DNA of 16,369 nt from assembly GCA_007124105.1 (NCBI GenBank), contig SLFT01000335.1, forward strand, positions 1-16,369, read 5' to 3'. Made by a program: the position numbers and the translations under genes. This document shows, one piece after another, positions 1-8,354 of this stretch (the stretch's first letter is position 1; each line of letters opens with the position of its first letter). The notes under the pieces were generated by a model that saw only the letters and a list, made by a program, of their open reading frames with translations, did no database searches and was not told the origin of the DNA. This stretch comes from Candidatus Hydrogenedentota bacterium. GTDB taxonomy: Bacteria > Hydrogenedentota > Hydrogenedentia > Hydrogenedentales > CAITNO01.

Positions 1-1647
1 CCCCAGTTCATCTGTTGCAGCGCCACCATCGCCAATCCCCGCGAGCTGGCGGAAAAGTTAATCGAAGCGGAGGTGGAACTGGTAGACAACAACGGCGCGC
101 CTTCGGGCGAGAAGCATTTCCTTTTTTTTAATCCGCCTGTGGTCAACCGCGAGCTGGGTATACGCGCCTCGAGTGTGAAACAGGCGGGTCGCCTGGCGGC
201 GTCGCTGCTGTTTCGCGATGTGCAGTCCATTGTGTTTGCGCGCAGCCGTCTGCGTGTCGAAATTATTACCACCTACCTCAAGGAAGCGGTACGAAAGAAG
301 GGCGGCGATCCGGACAAAGTGCGCGGTTACCGGGGCGGCTACCTGCCCACCGAACGCCGCGAAATAGAACGCGGTCTTCGCAGCGGCGCCGTAACGGCGG
401 TGGTAAGCACAAACGCCCTCGAACTGGGCATTGATATCGGCTCGCTGGACGTATGCATTATGTGCGGTTATGCGGGCGGCGTGGCGCGCACCTGGCAGCA
501 GGCTGGTCGCGCGGGCCGACGGGGCAGCGCCGCGCTGGTGGTGCTGGTGGCGTCGAGCGCGCCTCTTGACCAGTATATTATTGGTCACCCGGACTATTTT
601 TTCGGTCAGACCGTTGAAAACGCCACCATTGACGCCACCAATCTGTTTGTGTTGACCAGCCATCTGAAATGCGCCGCGTTTGAACTCCCTTTTAACGAGG
701 GAGACGCATTTGGATTGGACGCGCAAAGCACTGCGGAATTACTCGATTTCCTGGCCGAAAACCGCGTCCTGCGTAAGACAAAGGGGCGCTGGCATTGGAG
801 CGCGGAGACCTATCCCGCTTCGGAGATCAGCTTGCGCACCGCCGCTCCCGGCAACGTGGTCATCGTGGACACCACCGACAACGGCCGGGTCATCGGCGAA
901 GTGGATTATTTTAACGCGCCCGTGGAAGTATACGAGAACGCCGTTTACCTGCATGAGTCGCGGCAGTACACCATAGACCAGCTTGACCTGGAAGACCGTA
1001 AAGCTTATGCGCGCCCGGTCGAAGTGGACTATTACACGGACGCCGAGATGAAAGTGGATTTGCGCGTTATTGAACGCGTACGGGAAACGTCCGCGGGAAC
1101 GGGCAGTAAATGCGCGGGCGAACTCAGTGTTACCTGGTTGCCCACTATCTATAAGAAAATCAAGTTCGGCACCCACGAAAACGTCGGGTGGGGCAACATC
1201 CACCTGCCCGAGCAGACCATGCACACCACCGGCTATTGGATTGAATTTCCGGAGGACATTGACGAAACGCAGGGGCTTGGCAAGGAGGGGCTGGGCGAAG
1301 CGTTACGGGCGCTGGCCAATGCCCTGCGCCAAGTGGCGCCGGTGCATGTATCCTGCGATCCCAGCGACATTCTCGCCACGTCCAGGCTGCGCGCGCCAGA
1401 ATCACAGAAGCCGTCTGTGTTTTTATACGAACGCTACCCTGGCGGCGTGGGATACAGCGACAAGTTATACACCCATCATGAGGCATTGCTATCCGCCGCG
1501 CTGGCGCTGCTCAGCGATTGCACGTGTAAAACGGGATGTCCCAGCTGCGTCGGCCCCGCCCTCGAATCAGGTACATACGGTAAGAAGGGAGCGATACAGC
1601 TGGCGCGGTTTGTTCACAATGGGAATAACGAAGACACGCACGATTAG
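1..1647 (+). CDS. mrfA: MrfA/YprA-family DEAD/H-box helicase with C-terminal zinc-binding domain (5' partial)
   Basis: This is an ATP-dependent superfamily 2 helicase of the type acting in mitomycin-type DNA repair in Bacillus. The frame is open from base 1, so the N-terminal RecA lobe with Walker A and the DEAD/H box lies outside the window; the GTG at 73 is internal and not the start. The 548 visible residues begin in motif III (CCSATIANP, residues 5-13). They continue through the second RecA lobe with motif V (STNALELGIDIG) and motif VI (QQAGRAGRRG). The C-terminal DUF1998/MZB region ends in a Cys cluster C507-x-C509-x3-C513-x2-C516 (CTCKTGCPSC), the expected zinc ligands. Full-length relatives are about 750 residues, so roughly a quarter is missing. 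No mrfB-like exonuclease gene follows; the next gene is the convergent atpC. The family assignment is secure, but the repair role is inferred from the family. Confidence 0.9.
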   Translation, partial: PQFICCSATIANPRELAEKLIEAEVELVDNNGAPSGEKHFLFFNPPVVNRELGIRASSVKQAGRLAASLLFRDVQSIVFARSRLRVEIITTYLKEAVRKKGGDPDKVRGYRGGYLPTERREIERGLRSGAVTAVVSTNALELGIDIGSLDVCIMCGYAGGVARTWQQAGRAGRRGSAALVVLVASSAPLDQYIIGHPDYFFGQTVENATIDATNLFVLTSHLKCAAFELPFNEGDAFGLDAQSTAELLDFLAENRVLRKTKGRWHWSAETYPASEISLRTAAPGNVVIVDTTDNGRVIGEVDYFNAPVEVYENAVYLHESRQYTIDQLDLEDRKAYARPVEVDYYTDAEMKVDLRVIERVRETSAGTGSKCAGELSVTWLPTIYKKIKFGTHENVGWGNIHLPEQTMHTTGYWIEFPEDIDETQGLGKEGLGEALRALANALRQVAPVHVSCDPSDILATSRLRAPESQKPSVFLYERYPGGVGYSDKLYTHHEALLSAALALLSDCTCKTGCPSCVGPALESGTYGKKGAIQLARFVHNGNNEDTHD

Positions 1648-1724
1648 TATGCGTATACGCAAAAGGGCTGCCAATAAACCCGGCATAGTCTTTTTGCCGT
1701 CCGTTGGTCTGCCGTCCGGCGCCG

Positions 1725-2138
1725 TCAATACCCGACGCGGCCGGCGGCTTTGATTCGCGCCGCAGCTCTGTACAAGGCCAACTCAGCGCGCTGTACGTCT
1801 GTTTCCGGCTCCGGCTTGCGCAACCGTTGTTCCGCTCGTTCCCGGGCCTGCTTGGCGCGCTCTTCATCCACGTCCGTGCCGGCCTCGTAAGAGTCGGCCA
1901 GGATAAGCGCTTTCTCGGGTTCAATTTCGGCGAAACCGCCGCTGGTCGCAAAAAAATGCTCTTCGCCTGCTTTATCCTGTATGAGCAACACGCCTGGTAC
2001 AAGGGTTGTCAACAGCGGGGTATGGCCATATCGAACCGAAAATATACCGTCCTCGCCGGGGCACAAAACCTCTTGTGCCTCGAATTCCGTCTTCAGTTTT
2101 TCGGGCGCGCATATTTCCACGCGAATCGTCTGGCTCAT
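1725..2138 (-). CDS. atpC: F-type ATP synthase epsilon subunit
   Basis: Central-stalk subunit of F1 that couples gamma to the c-ring and can inhibit ATP hydrolysis. The 137-residue length is normal. The N-terminal beta-sandwich (about 1-88) shows family signatures such as CPGEDGIFSVRYGHTPLLT and FFATSGGFAEI. The C-terminal part (about 90-137) is a charged helical hairpin rich in Glu, Arg and Ala. It is the last gene of the ATP synthase operon and starts 2 bases after the atpD stop, so it is probably translationally coupled to it. It converges on the helicase gene across 77 bases in which I see no convincing intrinsic terminator. Confidence 0.96.
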   Translation of the reverse strand: MSQTIRVEICAPEKLKTEFEAQEVLCPGEDGIFSVRYGHTPLLTTLVPGVLLIQDKAGEEHFFATSGGFAEIEPEKALILADSYEAGTDVDEERAKQARERAEQRLRKPEPETDVQRAELALYRAAARIKAAGRVGY

Positions 2139-2140
2139 CG

Positions 2141-3541
2141 TCAGTCTTCTTTCTGCATGCGTTCCGCTTTTTCAAGCACATCTTCTATAGCGCCGCAATA
2201 AAGGAAAGCGGCTTCGGGAAGCTGATCGTGCTTGCCGTCAAGAATCTCTTGGAAACTGCGGATGGTGTCTTCCACTTTCACATATTTACCCGGCATGCCC
2301 GTAAACTGCTCAGCCACATAGAAAGGCTGCGACAGGAAACGCTGAATGCGGCGCGCCCGTCCGACAACCAGTTTCTGTTCTTCAGACAATTCGTCCATGC
2401 CGAGAATCGCAATAATATCCTGCAGGTCCTTGTATTGCTGCAAAATTTCCTGCACGTCGCGGGCGATGCGGTAATGCTCTTCACCCAGCACACGCGGGTC
2501 CAGGACGCGACTTGTCGAATCGAGGGGGTCCACGGCGGGATAAATGCCAAGCTCGGCGATCTGACGGGACAACACGGTAGTGGCATCCAGATGAGCGAAC
2601 GTTGCCGCCGGAGCGGGGTCTGTCAAGTCGTCGGCGGGCACGTACACAGCCTGCACCGATGTGATGGACCCTTTTTTGGTGGTTGTGATCCGCTCTTGAA
2701 GTTCGCCCATTTCAGTAGCGAGCGTAGGCTGATATCCCACGGCGCTGGGCATACGCCCCAGCAGCGCGGACACCTCGGAGCCGGCCTGGGTAAAACGGAA
2801 GATGTTATCAATAAAGAGAAGTACGTCCTGGCCCATTTCATCGCGGAAATACTCGGCGACAGTCAGACCGGTCAAGCCGACGCGCGCGCGCGCGCCGGGC
2901 GGCTCAGTCATCTGGCCGTAAACAAGGGCTGTCTTATCAAGCACACCGGACTCTTTCATTTCGAGCCACAGGTCGTTGCCTTCGCGGGTGCGTTCGCCCA
3001 CGCCGGAGAATACCGAATAGCCGCCATGCTGCTGGGCAACGTTGTTGATGAGCTCCATAATGAGCACGGTTTTGCCCACGCCCGCGCCGCCGAACAGACC
3101 GGTCTTGCCGCCTTTGGAATAGGGAGCAAGCAGATCAATAACCTTCAGCCCGGTCTCGAACATCTCTGTCTGGGTGTCAAGATCGTCGAAATTTGGGGCG
3201 GGGCGGTGTATCGGCCAACGTGTCTCTGTGTTGATCGGGCCAAGCTCGTCAACGGGTTCGCCAATAACGTTCAAAATGCGTCCAAGCACTTCGTCGCCAA
3301 CGGGCGTCGTAATGAATGTGCCGCTGTCCTTGACTTCCACGCCGCGCACCAGTCCGTCCGTGCTGTCCATGGCAACGGTGCGCACTGCGTTTTCGCCCAA
3401 ATGCAGCGCAACTTCGCAAATCAATACGCCCTGGTCTTCGCGATCGATTTCGAGCGCCGCATATATCGGCGGCAATTCGCCCGAGTCGAATTTAACGTCC
3501 ACTACGGGTCCGATAACCTGTGTAACTCGACCTACGTTCAT
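2141..3541 (-). CDS. atpD: F-type ATP synthase beta subunit (catalytic)
   Basis: Catalytic subunit of the alpha3beta3 hexamer. The 466 residues match the usual bacterial length. The Walker A loop is GGAGVGKT at residues 151-158. The Walker B strand LLFIDNIF is followed by the beta signature region FTQAGSEVSALLGRMPSAVG. The N-terminal beta-barrel starts MNVGRVTQVIGPVVDVKF. The start ATG is preceded on the minus strand by a strong Shine-Dalgarno GGAGGAG (3551-3545). The neighbours atpG (67 bases upstream) and atpC (2 bases downstream) are in standard order. No catalytic residue appears altered. A very long open frame on the opposite strand here is a compositional shadow. Confidence 0.98.
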   Translation of the reverse strand: MNVGRVTQVIGPVVDVKFDSGELPPIYAALEIDREDQGVLICEVALHLGENAVRTVAMDSTDGLVRGVEVKDSGTFITTPVGDEVLGRILNVIGEPVDELGPINTETRWPIHRPAPNFDDLDTQTEMFETGLKVIDLLAPYSKGGKTGLFGGAGVGKTVLIMELINNVAQQHGGYSVFSGVGERTREGNDLWLEMKESGVLDKTALVYGQMTEPPGARARVGLTGLTVAEYFRDEMGQDVLLFIDNIFRFTQAGSEVSALLGRMPSAVGYQPTLATEMGELQERITTTKKGSITSVQAVYVPADDLTDPAPAATFAHLDATTVLSRQIAELGIYPAVDPLDSTSRVLDPRVLGEEHYRIARDVQEILQQYKDLQDIIAILGMDELSEEQKLVVGRARRIQRFLSQPFYVAEQFTGMPGKYVKVEDTIRSFQEILDGKHDQLPEAAFLYCGAIEDVLEKAERMQKED

Positions 3542-3607
3542 GTTCTCCTCCAGTGGGGCGCCGGCCGCGCCCGCGCATCGGTATGTTTGCGCTGTTCGCG
3601 CTGTTGT

Positions 3608-4510
3608 TTACAGCGCTTCCGCGCCACTGACTACTTCAATCAATTCCTTGGTAATGGCATCCTGACGCGCGCGATTGTACTTCAGCGTCAGACGGTCTAT
3701 CACTTCGCCCGCGTTGCGCGTGGCGGCATCCATGGCCGTCATGCGCGCGCCATGTTCGCTGGCCGCGGACTCGAACAGTATGCGATGCATTTGTATCCGA
3801 ATGTTCCGCACCAGAAGCCGTTCAAAAACGGTCTCCTGGTTCGGTTCATACCAATAATCCACTATCAACGGCGGGGCCGCGTCGGCATCGTTATCCGCCT
3901 CCGCCCCTGTCTGTTTCTCCGTCGGGTCATTTTCCGGCGCAAACGGCAATAAGCGTTCCACTATTACCGACTGCTGCACCGCCGACTTGAACTCGTTATA
4001 AACGCAATAAACTTCGTCCGTATCGCCGAGTTTAAAGTCTTCAACAATATCGTCAATGATATGCGCGGCGGCGCGCATCACAGGGCCATCGTGTATGCCC
4101 ACGAAAGTGGCGCGCACATTCAATGCGCGACGCTTCAGCAGGTCCACACCTTTACGGCCTACCACGGTGATCTCTACCTCGCGACCGGTAAAACGCTCGT
4201 TAATGGCCTTTACGAGACCATTGACAACATTCGCGTTGAACCCGCCGCACAGGCCGCGGTCGGACGTAACCACAACAATACCGACCTTGCCGCCATCGCC
4301 TTTGCGCAACAGCGGATGCGTAACGTCGTCAGCCCGCAACGCGATATTGTTCACCAGCTGACGCATTTCGAAGGCATAGGGCCTCGCCTGCACAATCGCG
4401 GCCTGGGCGCGGCGCAGCTTGGACGCGGCCACCATTTTCATGGCCCGCGTAATTTTTTGTGTACTCTTGACGCTTACGATGCGCCGTTTTATGTCGCGTA
4501 AGCCTGCCAT
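3608..4510 (-). CDS. atpG: F-type ATP synthase gamma subunit
   Basis: Rotor shaft of F1. The 300 residues are slightly longer than E. coli gamma (287). The N-terminal helix (MAGLRDIKRRIVSVKSTQKI, then TRAMKMVAASKLRRAQ) and the C-terminal helix (EHGARMTAMDAATRNA to the end) are the two conserved coiled-coil halves. The Rossmann-like middle contains VVVTSDRGLCGGFNANV (about 79-95). The extra length sits in an acidic, low-complexity stretch around residues 192-212 (many D, E and A), on the outward-facing globular domain where family length varies. It lies between atpA and atpD, with about 30 and 66 bases of spacing. Confidence 0.97.
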   Translation of the reverse strand: MAGLRDIKRRIVSVKSTQKITRAMKMVAASKLRRAQAAIVQARPYAFEMRQLVNNIALRADDVTHPLLRKGDGGKVGIVVVTSDRGLCGGFNANVVNGLVKAINERFTGREVEITVVGRKGVDLLKRRALNVRATFVGIHDGPVMRAAAHIIDDIVEDFKLGDTDEVYCVYNEFKSAVQQSVIVERLLPFAPENDPTEKQTGAEADNDADAAPPLIVDYWYEPNQETVFERLLVRNIRIQMHRILFESAASEHGARMTAMDAATRNAGEVIDRLTLKYNRARQDAITKELIEVVSGAEAL

Positions 4511-4539
4511 ACTGTTCTCGTTTCAGTTATTGTCCGTGA

Positions 4540-6072
4540 TTATTTCGACGCTTCCGCTTTTTGCCGCAGCAGGAACTCGTCGGTAAACTTTTTCAATGTT
4601 TCATTGACCCGTTTATTCAGGTCTTCGTCCATTTCTCCACGCGATTCGAGGTCTTTGACAATATCCGCGGCGTCAGTGTCCAGATGGGCAAGGAGATCGC
4701 TTTCATAGCGGCCGACATTGTTCAACGCAACCTTATCCAGATAACCTTCGGTGGCGGCGTAAATAATGATCACCTGCTTGACCACCGGCATGGGTTTGTA
4801 CTGGTCCTGTTTGAGCGTTTCCACCAGGCGGCCGCCGCGGTTCAGCTGCGCCTGGGTCGCCTTGTCCAGGTCGCTGCCGAATTGCGCGAACGCTTCAAGT
4901 TCGCGATACTGGGCCAGGTCAATGCGCAAAGAGCCGGCCACCTTTTTCATGGCCTTAATCTGCGCGTTGCCGCCCACGCGCGATACGCTGATGCCGGCGT
5001 TAATGGCGGGGCGCACGCCCGAGTAGAAAAGATTCGCCTCCAGGAAAATCTGCCCGTCCGTAATCGAAATGACATTTGTCGGGATGTACGCGGACACATC
5101 GCCCGCCTGCGTTTCGATGATCGGCAACGAGGTGAGGCTGCCGCCGCCATGTTCATCGCTCATTTTCGCGGCCCGTTCCAGCAGGCGCGAATGGAGATAG
5201 AACACATCGCCAGGATACGCTTCGCGTCCGGGCGGGCGGCGCAGCAACAGCGATACCTGGCGATAGGCCTGCGCGTGTTTCGACAAGTCATCATACACCA
5301 ACAGCGCGTGCTTGCCCTTGTCGCGAAAATACTCGCCCATGGCCGTACCGGCGTAGGGCGCGATATATTGCAGCGGCGCCGCTTCGGAAGCTGATGCGCT
5401 CACCACAATGGTGTAATCCATGGCGCCGTTCTCTGTAAGCTCCTGCACCACGCGCGCCACAGTGGAACGCTTTTGGCCAATAGCCACATAAATGCAGATA
5501 ACGCCCGCGCCCTTCTGGTTGATGATGGTGTCCAGGGCCAGAGCGGTCTTACCTGTCTGTCGGTCGCCGATGATTAATTCGCGCTGCCCCCGTCCAATCG
5601 GCGTCATTGAGTCAATCGCTTTGAGCCCGGTCTGCAAAGGCTCCTTCACAGGCTGCCGCGCCACAATACCCGGCGCAATGCGTTCCACAGGCAAGAATTC
5701 ACTGGTCTCGATCGGACCGCGTCCGTCCACAGGCTGACCGAGCGCGTCCACAACGCGCCCTATCAACGCCTCGCCCACAGGCACGGACGAAATGCGACCG
5801 GTGCGCTTGACTGTATCGCCTTCCGCTATCTTTTCGTATTCGCCAAATAGCACAGCGCCGACATTGTCTTCTTCAAGGTTGAGGACCATGCCGCGCACAT
5901 CGTGCGGGAATTCGAGCAGTTCGCTGGCCATCGCTTTTTCAAGGCCGAAAATGCGCGCGATGCCGTCGCCGGCCTGTATGACGGTGCCCACCTCGGCGAT
6001 TTCCACGGAACTCTCGAAGTCGGCTATCTGCCGTTTGATGATATCCGTAATTTCTGTTGCCTGAATCTTCAT
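4540..6072 (-). CDS. atpA: F-type ATP synthase alpha subunit
   Basis: Non-catalytic nucleotide-binding subunit that alternates with beta. The 510 residues are normal. The P-loop is GDRQTGKT (169-176), the Walker B strand is HALLVYDDLSK, and the SVSRVGGNAQ segment carries the arginine that reaches into the beta catalytic site. The N-terminal start MKIQATEITDIIKRQI is typical, including the amphipathic helix that meets delta. A clear Shine-Dalgarno (AGGAG) lies upstream of the ATG. It follows atpH after 51 bases and precedes atpG. Nothing unusual was seen. Confidence 0.98.
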   Translation of the reverse strand: MKIQATEITDIIKRQIADFESSVEIAEVGTVIQAGDGIARIFGLEKAMASELLEFPHDVRGMVLNLEEDNVGAVLFGEYEKIAEGDTVKRTGRISSVPVGEALIGRVVDALGQPVDGRGPIETSEFLPVERIAPGIVARQPVKEPLQTGLKAIDSMTPIGRGQRELIIGDRQTGKTALALDTIINQKGAGVICIYVAIGQKRSTVARVVQELTENGAMDYTIVVSASASEAAPLQYIAPYAGTAMGEYFRDKGKHALLVYDDLSKHAQAYRQVSLLLRRPPGREAYPGDVFYLHSRLLERAAKMSDEHGGGSLTSLPIIETQAGDVSAYIPTNVISITDGQIFLEANLFYSGVRPAINAGISVSRVGGNAQIKAMKKVAGSLRIDLAQYRELEAFAQFGSDLDKATQAQLNRGGRLVETLKQDQYKPMPVVKQVIIIYAATEGYLDKVALNNVGRYESDLLAHLDTDAADIVKDLESRGEMDEDLNKRVNETLKKFTDEFLLRQKAEASK

Positions 6073-6123
6073 GTACTGACTCCTGAGCGATTTTTTTATC
6101 GCGCCATATTCCGTAACCGCAGT

Positions 6124-6687
6124 TTATGCGTTATTTTGCGCGCGAATATCGTACGCAAGCGTATACTCGCGCAACTTTTCAATGCGGGTGCGTACACTAC
6201 CGTCTATTACGGCGTCGCCTATTCGAGCGATCACGCCGCCCAAAATATCGGGATCCGTTTCCCGAGTTACACGTACTTCTTTTCCGGACCATTTTTTGAG
6301 CGCTTGCAACAGGCGTTCTTCCTGTTCCTGAGTAGGCTCGGCTGCGGTAAACACCGTTGCGCGCACACGACCCAGTCGCGCGTCCGCCAGCGTATCGTAA
6401 ACGACTGTCACGTCCGGCAGCAGCGCAATACGGCCTCGCCGCAACAACGCGTCCGCCAGGTTTATCACGGCTTCATCCGTCTCCACGGCGGACAGCACTT
6501 CGCGCAATATCTTGCGCCGCATATCCAAATCAATGGCGGGGTTATTCAACACGTTACGCAACGCTTCGGACTCAGAATACAACTCCGCCGCGCCAGCCAA
6601 CATTTCGCCGGCCCCGTCCAACGCTTCATCCTCGAGCGCGTTGCGCAGCGCCTTGGCGTATCGTTCGGCGATCAGATAATGCTTCAT
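6124..6687 (-). CDS. atpH: F-type ATP synthase delta subunit
   Basis: Connects the top of the alpha3beta3 crown to the b-type stator stalk. At 187 residues it is the usual size (about 175-185). The N-terminal six-helix region (MKHYLIAERYAKALRNALED onward) and the C-terminal domain with DPDILGGVIARIGDAVIDGSVRTRIEKL are both family hallmarks. Its ATG overlaps the stop of the upstream b-subunit gene in an ATGA junction (6684-6687), so the two stator proteins are translationally coupled. Confidence 0.96.
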   Translation of the reverse strand: MKHYLIAERYAKALRNALEDEALDGAGEMLAGAAELYSESEALRNVLNNPAIDLDMRRKILREVLSAVETDEAVINLADALLRRGRIALLPDVTVVYDTLADARLGRVRATVFTAAEPTQEQEERLLQALKKWSGKEVRVTRETDPDILGGVIARIGDAVIDGSVRTRIEKLREYTLAYDIRAQNNA

Positions 6688-7466
6688 GAGACCTGTTTCT
6701 CCAAATCGGCCGTAAACGCGTCAATGAGTTTTGCCTGCAGCGTTTCATTGTCCGTTTCTTTGTACGTCTGCAACAACGCGTTCACCGCCTTATCCACCAG
6801 TTCCGCCTTCGCGGCCATCAATGCGGCATGGGCCTCTTCTCTTTTGCGGTCTTCCATTTCGCGGCACATAATCTCAAGGCGACGCTGCTGCTTTTCTTCG
6901 AGTTCGTCTGTTTCCCGCGCCAGCCTGGCCTGCGTTTCCGCGCTGATGCGCTCGTCTTCATCGTCAATACGCGCCAGCTTTTCCTGAGCGGCGTTCTTGC
7001 GCGCGGCAGCCGCTTCACGGGCATTGCGTATCGCAGCCAGCTTATCGCGCAATTCATGAATCTGGTTGTCAAGCAGTTTCAGCAACGGCGCTTTGCCAAG
7101 ACGCCACGCAATCCAAACCACGAGTCCGGCATTAAAGAACTGGAAAAATACGGTGTAGAACGTACTGCGCCGACGCTCGCGCCGAAAATCATCTCGTCCC
7201 TCGTATTCCTCCAAAAAGTCTATCTGCGCCCATGTGAAGCTTTCCGGTACGCCTTCCATACCAGGCTCGTTGAGATGCGGGCGCTGTGTGTACCGCTTAT
7301 ACGCTTCGCTTTTACTGATATTGAGGTAGCGGTCGTGGTCTTCCCGGTATTCGGCGCGGTACGCGCAGCTCAAATCGCCGGGGCCCAGCGTAATGGCGAA
7401 CAAAAGCCACACGCCGAAGGCAACAGCAAAATAGCGCTTCAAGAATGTTTTGGTTTCAGCGTTCAT
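6684..7466 (-). CDS. atpF: F-type ATP synthase b subunit with a long N-terminal extracytoplasmic extension
   Basis: Stator-stalk subunit. It is 260 residues against about 156-200 for common b subunits. The second hydrophobic stretch (about 103-122, FYTVFFQFFNAGLVVWIAW) followed by a highly charged Ala/Glu/Arg/Lys coiled coil (130-260) is the ordinary b architecture. In front of it is an extra hydrophobic helix (about 11-29) and a hydrophilic segment of about 70 residues (30-102) rich in Tyr, Arg and acidic residues. That segment would lie outside the cytoplasmic membrane if the second helix has normal b topology. The start ATG has a good Shine-Dalgarno (GAGAGGA) and overlaps the b' stop by ATGA, so the long form is supported. 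The first helix could be an uncleaved anchor or a signal peptide; there is no convincing lipobox. Confidence 0.85.
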   Translation of the reverse strand: MNAETKTFLKRYFAVAFGVWLLFAITLGPGDLSCAYRAEYREDHDRYLNISKSEAYKRYTQRPHLNEPGMEGVPESFTWAQIDFLEEYEGRDDFRRERRRSTFYTVFFQFFNAGLVVWIAWRLGKAPLLKLLDNQIHELRDKLAAIRNAREAAAARKNAAQEKLARIDDEDERISAETQARLARETDELEEKQQRRLEIMCREMEDRKREEAHAALMAAKAELVDKAVNALLQTYKETDNETLQAKLIDAFTADLEKQVS

Positions 7467-7894
7467 GATGCGTCCTCTCTCAGCCCCAGGCGCTGCATCA
7501 TGGCGTAGGCAACGTCTTCGCTCAATTTCGAGAACTTAGTACGCTGTTTTTCCAGAAAAGCGTTTGCCTCTTCACGCGCTTTTTCCATTTCTTCCTGTTG
7601 TTCCCGGCGCACGACATTACGCTTTTCAATATGGCTGTTCTGCGTTTCGCGCAGCGCTTCCTCCAGCGTCTGATGCGCCCGCTTATGGGCCGCCGCCAGC
7701 GCCGCGGCATACTCCATCTCGAGTTTTTCCGCAGTCTCCTGGTCGGCCTGCGTCTGTTCTTTTTCGTGGTCAATGCCGCTGTCGCGGTCGTCCATGACCG
7801 CCAACAAGGGACGCAGCACCCACCGCGTCATGGCCCACAGAAAGACCAGAAACATCAGCAGTTGCACGACTATTGTAAAATTAAGGTCAACCAT
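7463..7894 (-). CDS. F-type ATP synthase b-type (b') stator subunit
   Basis: Second b-family stator protein, 143 residues. One N-terminal membrane helix (about 5-24, NFTIVVQLLMFLVFLWAM) is followed by the conserved W-x-L-x-P-L turn (WVLRPLLAVMDDRD) and a long charged helix that would dimerise with b. The short periplasmic N-terminus is the classic form, in contrast to the extended b encoded next. The paired b'/b arrangement resembles deltaproteobacterial, cyanobacterial and other two-b operons, in which the stalk is a heterodimer. The Shine-Dalgarno AGGAAAAGG precedes the ATG. The gene lies 69 bases after atpE and overlaps the next gene by 4 bases. Confidence 0.92.
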   Translation of the reverse strand: MVDLNFTIVVQLLMFLVFLWAMTRWVLRPLLAVMDDRDSGIDHEKEQTQADQETAEKLEMEYAAALAAAHKRAHQTLEEALRETQNSHIEKRNVVRREQQEEMEKAREEANAFLEKQRTKFSKLSEDVAYAMMQRLGLREDAS

Positions 7895-7963
7895 AAATGC
7901 CTTTTCCTAACGCATCCGTTTCGCGCCGTAGCGGCAAATGAAGCGATAGTTGCGCAAGCGGTC

Positions 7964-8272
7964 TCAGCCGCCAATAACAAACAGCATTACCAGCGCGATA
8001 ACAAGCGAGTAAATACCTGTAGACTCGGCTACAGCCTGACCAATAAGCATGGTGCGCGTCAGCAGTCCCGCTTCCTGCGGGTTGCGGCCAATGGCTTCGC
8101 AGGCTTTGCCCGCGGCGTATCCCTGGCCGACACCAGGGCCGATGGCGCCAAAGCCCATGCATATACCCGCGCCAATAAGCGAGCTGGCGCTGATGAGGGT
8201 CTCGTTGGTGATGCCCGCGTCCGTCTGCGTCGCTACCATATTGAGCAGCGACATAATGGTCGAAGTTTCCAT
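7964..8272 (-). CDS. atpE: F-type ATP synthase c subunit, sodium-type ion-binding signature
   Basis: Rotor-ring proteolipid, 102 residues, with two membrane helices (about 28-53 and 72-98) joined by the cytoplasmic loop ACEAIGRNPQE. Helix 1 has GPGVGQGYAAGKA and helix 2 has GQAVAESTGIYSLVIALVML. Compared with the Na+-translocating c subunit of Ilyobacter tartaricus (Q32, V63 backbone, E65, S66, T67, Y70), every position is present here with a constant offset of 18: Q50, V81, E83, S84, T85, Y88. The E83 codon (GAG, 8026-8024) was checked in the sequence. This strongly suggests Na+ binding, although Na+-type rings can also carry H+. The N-terminus is about 18 residues longer than usual. It lies directly downstream of the four-hairpin c-like gene, after a 95-base gap with two small hairpins. 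Confidence 0.95.
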   Translation of the reverse strand: METSTIMSLLNMVATQTDAGITNETLISASSLIGAGICMGFGAIGPGVGQGYAAGKACEAIGRNPQEAGLLTRTMLIGQAVAESTGIYSLVIALVMLFVIGG

Positions 8273-8312
8273 CTGCCTGTAATCCTTTCTTCGTCTACAT
8301 TATTAGCGCAAA

Positions 8313-8354
8313 CCGCGTTCGCGCGGCCCGCGATGGTTGCCGGAACTTGCCGGC
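8313..8354 (-). promoter_or_regulatory. Two small tandem RNA hairpins between the four-hairpin gene and atpE
   Basis: In the 95-base gap between the two c-type genes, the transcript can form GCCGG-6 nt loop-CCGGC (8354-8339) followed by CCGCG-CGAA-CGCGG (8326-8313). Both stems are perfect 5 bp GC stems, the second with a 4-base loop. Neither is followed by a U-run, so they are not intrinsic terminators. By position they could stabilise or process the mRNA upstream of atpE, whose product is needed in much higher copy number. That function is inferred. Confidence 0.35.

Noticed and set aside
73..1647. GTG at 73 as the start of the helicase gene
   Set aside because: The frame is open upstream to base 1 and encodes helicase motif III (SATIANP), so the gene continues beyond the window.
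1648..1724. Palindrome GCGTATACGC (1651-1660) and direct repeat TGCCGTCCG as a bidirectional terminator
   Set aside because: The palindrome has no room for a loop beyond a 3-bp stem, the repeats are direct rather than inverted, and no U-run follows a stable stem.
2006..3952. A 648-codon open frame on the plus strand
   Set aside because: It runs antisense across atpC, atpD and atpG, three unmistakable genes. Its translation has no recognisable domain and looks like compositional shadow of GC-biased codons.
5902..6987. A 361-codon open frame on the plus strand
   Set aside because: It is antisense to atpA, atpH and atpF, whose protein sequences are certain. The low-complexity Ser/Arg-rich end is a mirror of the b-subunit coiled coil.
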